Assembly (NCBI GenBank): GCA_000482145.1
Contig: AUXH01000120.1
Coordinates: forward strand, 1 to 38,734
Source of the DNA: Strigomonas culicis
Taxonomy: Eukaryota; Euglenozoa; Kinetoplastea; Trypanosomatida; Trypanosomatidae
DNA length: 38,734 bases
Direction of reading: 5' to 3'
Shown here: positions 35,085-38,734 of the stretch, one piece after another
How the letters are laid out: each line of letters starts with the position of its first letter
Position numbering within the stretch: position 1 is the first letter of the stretch
Notes under the pieces: model-generated
Told to the model about the DNA's origin: nothing
The model's input: only the letters and a program-made list of their open reading frames with translations
The model's database searches: none
Program-made: the position numbers and the translations under genes

Positions 35085-35456
35085 CTGTATTTGTATGGTT
35101 TCTTTCTTTTTATTTCTTTTTTTTACAGTTAGATTCTTGTTTCTGTGATTTCTATTACATTGGTGTTTGTTTTTTTTTGCCTGTTAGATTGTTCGTGCGT
35201 ATATCAACTACACGTATAAATATATAATAATAACGATGATAATTACTGTACTGTACTATACGTATTCACCACCCTATCCTTTCTTGAACACCAACTAAAC
35301 ACCGGACCTCAAACAAAAAAAAAAAGAGGATAATAAAAATGAGAATAAAATGTTCTCTTTATAAGGATACTTTTCTTTTTCCTCTCACGCGCGCGTGCTT
35401 CTTCCTTGTCTGCTAGCTGTTTACATTTACAAAGTCCACCCATCGGAAGTATCGGA
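35085..35456. other. AT-rich intergenic region
   Basis: This gap contains T-runs, an ATA-rich stretch near 35217-35245 and a good acceptor; nothing else was seen. Confidence 0.7.
35369..35416 (+). promoter_or_regulatory. Putative spliced-leader acceptor
   Basis: A long pyrimidine-rich tract (interrupted by CG repeats) ends in TAG at 35414-35416. The 40-base leader has no ATG before 35457. Confidence 0.6.
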
Positions 35457-36266
35457 ATGCGGTGCACGGCGCTGCGTCGCATCCGGACGGTGATCCCGCC
35501 GCGGCCCGCGGTCACGACACTTGCCTACCTGGACCACAGCGGCTTCGGTGTGCGCAGCGGACTCGAGACGGACACGAGCTTTGTGCGCACGCGGGACAAC
35601 AAGTTCTACCTGCAACGGGTGCTGCCCGGGGGCGAGGTGGTGCGCTGGGATGCGCCCGGGCTCAACTACATCAAGCACGTCACGAACTTTGACACCTACG
35701 CGCTGAACGAGATTGATGAGAACGGCGGCGTCATCATTCCCGCGGATGTGATGCCGACGCCGTCGTACGAGCCGCCGGGCTACCGCGACGCGCTCCACTA
35801 CCTCTCCAAGGTGGAGGCGACGACCAAGTTCACGCGGAAAGACCGGCGCTACTGGCATCGGCAGCTGTACTCCCACTGGAAGGAGAGCCCCGACAAGTAC
35901 CTCCATCAGACGCTCACGTCGTATGGGCTCGCCGGGCTGGTCTGTCTCTGGCTCGTCGTGCGCTTCTTCCACAGCGTGAAGAACCAAAAGCCCTTCTGGG
36001 ACATCAACGTGTACGGCCAGACAGACGAGGCGCGCGAGAAGGCGGATCCATGGCTGCGCCTCAAGCGCTTCTCGGACACGCACCCGGAGCACGAGGGACT
36101 TGACCTGCGCGTGACCATGATGTCGCCCGGCCAGTCGAACTACTCCAACGCCCGTGCGGAGCTGCGCGACTCGGATTTCACCGACCCACACTTCCACAGC
36201 GAGTTCTGGTGGAAGCTGCGGCACCTCAAGTACTACGGGCACTGGCCGAAGGGGCTGGCGGAGTGA
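35457..36266 (+). CDS. Probable mitochondrial single-pass membrane protein
   Basis: The 269-residue product starts with an Arg-rich, acid-free stretch (1-20) typical of a mitochondrial presequence. One strong transmembrane segment lies at about 153-171. The domain before it is rich in Tyr, Asp and Pro. The domain after it is charged, with several Trp/Tyr residues near the C-terminus (WWKLRHLKYYG). This plan, a matrix or intermembrane-space domain on each side of one helix, is common among accessory subunits of respiratory complexes, but I do not recognise a family. An in-frame TTG upstream is not used as start because 35457 is the first ATG after the acceptor. Confidence 0.85.
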   Translation: MRCTALRRIRTVIPPRPAVTTLAYLDHSGFGVRSGLETDTSFVRTRDNKFYLQRVLPGGEVVRWDAPGLNYIKHVTNFDTYALNEIDENGGVIIPADVMPTPSYEPPGYRDALHYLSKVEATTKFTRKDRRYWHRQLYSHWKESPDKYLHQTLTSYGLAGLVCLWLVVRFFHSVKNQKPFWDINVYGQTDEAREKADPWLRLKRFSDTHPEHEGLDLRVTMMSPGQSNYSNARAELRDSDFTDPHFHSEFWWKLRHLKYYGHWPKGLAE

Positions 36267-36443
36267 GGGGGCGGCGGGGTCGGCAGCTGGTGGTGTGTGC
36301 ATGGAGGCGTGTATTAGTATTTAATATTCTGTTTGAAAAAAAAAAAGAGAGAGAAAACAAGACGATTGCATATATGTGTGTATGTGTGTGTATCTGTACG
36401 ACCTGTCGTGTAATACTTGTATCAGCTCATCTTACGACTCGTG

Positions 36444-36470
36444 CGTCTCTCCCCTCTCTCTCTCTCAAAG
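36444..36470 (+). promoter_or_regulatory. Strong putative spliced-leader acceptor
   Basis: An almost pure CT tract is followed by AAAG ending at 36470. The 38-base leader runs directly to ATG 36509 with no other ATG. Confidence 0.7.
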
Positions 36471-36508
36471 AGCAGCAGAAGAAAAGAAAATAGGATACAT
36501 ACCTTAAG

Positions 36509-37096
36509 ATGTCGCAGACGCAAAACATTATACGTCGCATCTTCGGGGATCGCAAGCTCCCGCAGAACCTCTCCAATGAGGAGTACGACGAGTACATGCA
36601 CACGAACTTCCCCGCGTGGATGAAGGAGTTCGAGGATAGCGGTTTTTTAGAAAAAACAAAGCTGCAGCCGATTCGGAACGAGGAGGAGTTCATTGAAAAG
36701 CTGAACCAGCACAAGTCGGACTTGCTTGTGCTGAAGTTCTGGAAGCACGGCTGCATCCCGTGCCTGACCTTCGCGGAGATGTACAAGGAGGCGGAGGCGC
36801 TCTGCCAGCGACTGCAGCAGAACCGTCCCGCGAACGTCGCGGCGGATGTGGCGCCCCCGCCGGCGGACACGGCCGCTGCCGCGCTGACGGCACCGCTGGA
36901 GAAGAGGGTGGTGTGGTACAGCGTGGACACGAAGGCGCTCTCCACGCGCACGATGGTCGATTACCAGCTCATCTCTGGCACCCCGACCATCCAGACCTTC
37001 TGCGGCGAGCGGCAGGTGGGCGAGGAGATCAAGGCCACCAACCTCGAGGACCTCATGAAGGAGCTGCGCACCCGCATCCCCAAGTGCACGCCGTGA
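36509..37096 (+). CDS. Thioredoxin-like protein with CIPC active site
   Basis: The 195-residue protein has a thioredoxin fold after a 55-residue N-terminal extension. A strand LLVLKFW (72-78) leads into the redox site GCIPC (81-85), and the cis-proline loop SGTP ends at Pro159, followed by a TIQTF strand. An Ala/Pro-rich insertion at about 106-130 separates the second helix from the next strand. Ordinary thioredoxin has CGPC; CIPC is a variant that keeps both cysteines, so the protein could still act as a reductant or oxidase. No clear presequence is visible. The size is near that of the thioredoxin-like MICOS subunit Mic20 described in trypanosomes, a possible but untested identity; it may equally be another thioredoxin-like protein. 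Confidence 0.9.
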   Translation: MSQTQNIIRRIFGDRKLPQNLSNEEYDEYMHTNFPAWMKEFEDSGFLEKTKLQPIRNEEEFIEKLNQHKSDLLVLKFWKHGCIPCLTFAEMYKEAEALCQRLQQNRPANVAADVAPPPADTAAAALTAPLEKRVVWYSVDTKALSTRTMVDYQLISGTPTIQTFCGERQVGEEIKATNLEDLMKELRTRIPKCTP

Positions 37097-37557
37097 GAGA
37101 AGGAGGGAGAGAATGAAAAGGCACATTTGCTGTTTTGGTGTTGCTGTTGTTGTTGTTGCTGTTTTCGTATCGCCTTCAGTGTCGGTTACAGTGTATTAAT
37201 ATAATTAACAAACAAAGAAATACGTCGCGTATTGAGGAGTGTACGTGTGGGCATCCGAAGCTCATTACAGTGGATCTGTTCTTCTTGCTAGTTGTGTAAT
37301 TATCAGCACTAGTGCAGTAGCAGTATGGCTCGTATACCACTCACTCTTTCTCTCCTTTATTTTTTTCTTCCTTCGTTATACTTGGTATTGTGGTTCCATA
37401 GAACAGCTTCTTAGCTGCATTTACTTTTACGGTGTATTAAGTGCGCAAAAAAAAAAAATACACCTATTTTTTAATTATTATTTATTATTTGTCTCTGTAA
37501 GAAAGAGACAGGGATATATATATATAACAAAAAAAAAAGAAGTTCACGGATCATACG
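37097..37557. other. AT-rich intergenic region
   Basis: This gap contains a GTT-rich stretch (37138-37161), an acceptor, A-runs and a TA repeat. I see no gene in it. Confidence 0.7.
37338..37401 (+). promoter_or_regulatory. Putative spliced-leader acceptor
   Basis: A T/C-rich tract (37338-37377) is followed by TAG at 37399-37401. The roughly 156-base leader contains no ATG before 37558. Confidence 0.45.
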
Positions 37558-38688
37558 ATGTTCGACCAGGAAAAAGTCAACCGGCTGAACCACCTGCCGC
37601 CGGAGCAGCACGGCGAACTGTCGGCCGGGCTCATCCTGTCGCCCCCGCTCCAGGAGTGGGGCGAGGCGGCGGAGAGCAAGACGCGCCGCCATCCGAACCC
37701 ACGCCCGGAGAAGAAGCGGAAGGGGCCGAAGGAGCGGTGGCGTGGTGCGCTTTCGCAGATGGCGGATGCGTGCCTCCCCGTCGGCGCTGACGCCACGCGG
37801 GAGGCGGCGGCGGCGTCGGCCCGCGTGGTCGCGCCGCGCGTCTTCCAGAACAGCATCAACCCACCAAGCCATGCGGCGGCGCAGCAGGACATCATCCTGG
37901 CGTCCGACAACGCGCACAACGTCACGACCGCCGCGATGGCCCTCTCCACGAACGAGGCCGACGCGGACGACGCGGCGGGGTGGCGCACGAACAGCTTCAG
38001 CTTCCTCTCCATCGGCGCGGGCGGCGCCGGCCGCATGCCGTCGCCGCCGCAGCCGCCGCTGGGGCACTGCCTGCGCCCCCCGTCGCCGCTGCAGATGGCG
38101 GCGACGTGCGGGGGCTGGGGCGGCGAGGAGAGCCCCGTGCACCTCCATTTCGGCCACCGCGTGCTCGGCACGGCGGAGGACAGCCCGCTGTCGTCCCTCA
38201 GCGTCATCTCCCTCGCCTCCTTCCCCTCCGTGCCCAAGGGGGGGGAGGCGCGCGGGGCGCTGCTGCCGGCGGACGACGCCGTGCGCACGACGGCTACCCC
38301 CTGCCGCGGCGCGCGGGATACGCGCTTCCGCATCGCGGCGGACAGCGCCGAGTGCCTCCCGGCGGTGGCCGAAGCGGCGCGCTGGCTGCGGCGCAGCTCC
38401 CCCGGCTCGGCGCGCGGCGGCCAGCGCGCCATCGCCGACCGGTGCCGGGGGGCGGGCACGCGGGAGGTGCAGAGCGTGTCGGATGTGTCTCACATGAGCG
38501 ATTATGCCACGGAGGCGCGCCCCAACGCACTGTCTCACAGGCGGCAGACGCCCCGCCGCCACAGCGCGTGTTGTGCGTCCCGCAGCATCTCTCGGCACCC
38601 CGGTGCGCACTACGAACCTCAAAAGAAGGATCCGTGTCTTCGTGCGACAGGCAGGGCTGGCATGGAACGCTTCCACTACTGTGGCTAA
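37558..38688 (+). CDS. Low-complexity protein of unknown function
   Basis: The 376-residue product is rich in Ala, Ser, Pro, Gly and Arg and appears largely disordered. A basic stretch (about 40-62) could be a nuclear or nucleic-acid-binding segment. Serine-rich parts near 230-250 and 315-350 may be phosphorylated. No domain, membrane segment or catalytic motif is visible. The GC-rich composition, the acceptor upstream and an ATG directly at the start of the GC-rich block support a real gene. The TAA at 38686-38688 falls right at the change to TA-repeat sequence. Confidence 0.75.
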   Translation: MFDQEKVNRLNHLPPEQHGELSAGLILSPPLQEWGEAAESKTRRHPNPRPEKKRKGPKERWRGALSQMADACLPVGADATREAAAASARVVAPRVFQNSINPPSHAAAQQDIILASDNAHNVTTAAMALSTNEADADDAAGWRTNSFSFLSIGAGGAGRMPSPPQPPLGHCLRPPSPLQMAATCGGWGGEESPVHLHFGHRVLGTAEDSPLSSLSVISLASFPSVPKGGEARGALLPADDAVRTTATPCRGARDTRFRIAADSAECLPAVAEAARWLRRSSPGSARGGQRAIADRCRGAGTREVQSVSDVSHMSDYATEARPNALSHRRQTPRRHSACCASRSISRHPGAHYEPQKKDPCLRATGRAGMERFHYCG

Positions 38689-38690
38689 AT

Positions 38691-38693
<3 letters not shown>

Positions 38694-38721
<28 letters not shown>
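38694..38721. repeat. TA dinucleotide microsatellite
   Basis: Fourteen TA units begin five bases after the last stop codon in the window. Confidence 0.9.
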
Positions 38722-38725
<4 letters not shown>

Positions 38726-38734
38726 ATGCGCATG

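Noticed and set aside
1240..38734. tRNA, snRNA or transposon in the gaps
   Set aside because: No cloverleaf-like GC-rich segment, box A/B pair, reverse transcriptase or inverted terminal repeats were seen in any gap; a tRNAscan and Rfam search would settle it.

Overview
The window looks like nuclear DNA of a trypanosomatid (Kinetoplastea). All seventeen convincing genes lie on the + strand, one after another, without introns. Nearly every one is preceded by a pyrimidine-rich tract and an AG dinucleotide, as expected for spliced-leader trans-splicing inside one polycistronic transcription unit. Coding regions are very GC-rich, while the gaps are AT-rich and full of poly-A/poly-T runs and TA, CA, GT and TAA microsatellites. 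TAA, TAG and TGA all end genes, so the standard code applies. The genus cannot be settled by eye. No tRNA, rRNA, transposon or CRISPR array was seen.

Layout, left to right: (1) the 3' part of a surface-type single-pass membrane protein whose frame breaks in a Gly/Ser/Ala repeat (3-1239); (2) a Pumilio/PUF RNA-binding protein with an RGG domain (2335-4581); (3) a small mitochondrial-type membrane protein (5785-6204); (4) a 1453-residue acidic protein with an ankyrin-like C-terminus (6757-11118); (5) an axonemal inner-arm dynein light chain p28/DNALI1 (11551-12807); (6) an unknown 1021-residue protein with membrane segments (13205-16270); (7) a BCS1-like AAA ATPase (16604-18763); (8) a PPR protein (19184-20260); (9) an F-box-like protein (20811-23108).

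The second half holds (10, 11) two tandem paralogous WD40/coiled-coil proteins (23578-25755 and 26197-28875); (12) a proline-rich protein sharing a spaced C-terminal motif with the second of them (29213-30673); (13) a DDAH/pentein-fold protein that appears to have lost its catalytic residues (31078-32106); (14) a long disordered unknown (32424-35084); (15) a mitochondrial-type single-pass membrane protein (35457-36266); (16) a thioredoxin-like protein with a CIPC site (36509-37096); and (17) a disordered unknown (37558-38688).

Neighbours in such units are normally functionally unrelated, and most of these genes fit that. The exception is 23578-30673, where tandem duplication and the shared motif suggest one related module. 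Several products look mitochondrial (3, probably 7, 8, 15, possibly 13 and 16), and one is clearly flagellar (5). In these organisms expression is set mainly after transcription, so the PUF protein, with binding-code residues identical to the classic Pumilio set, and the UGUANAUA sites in the UTR-like gaps are the most tangible regulatory signals.
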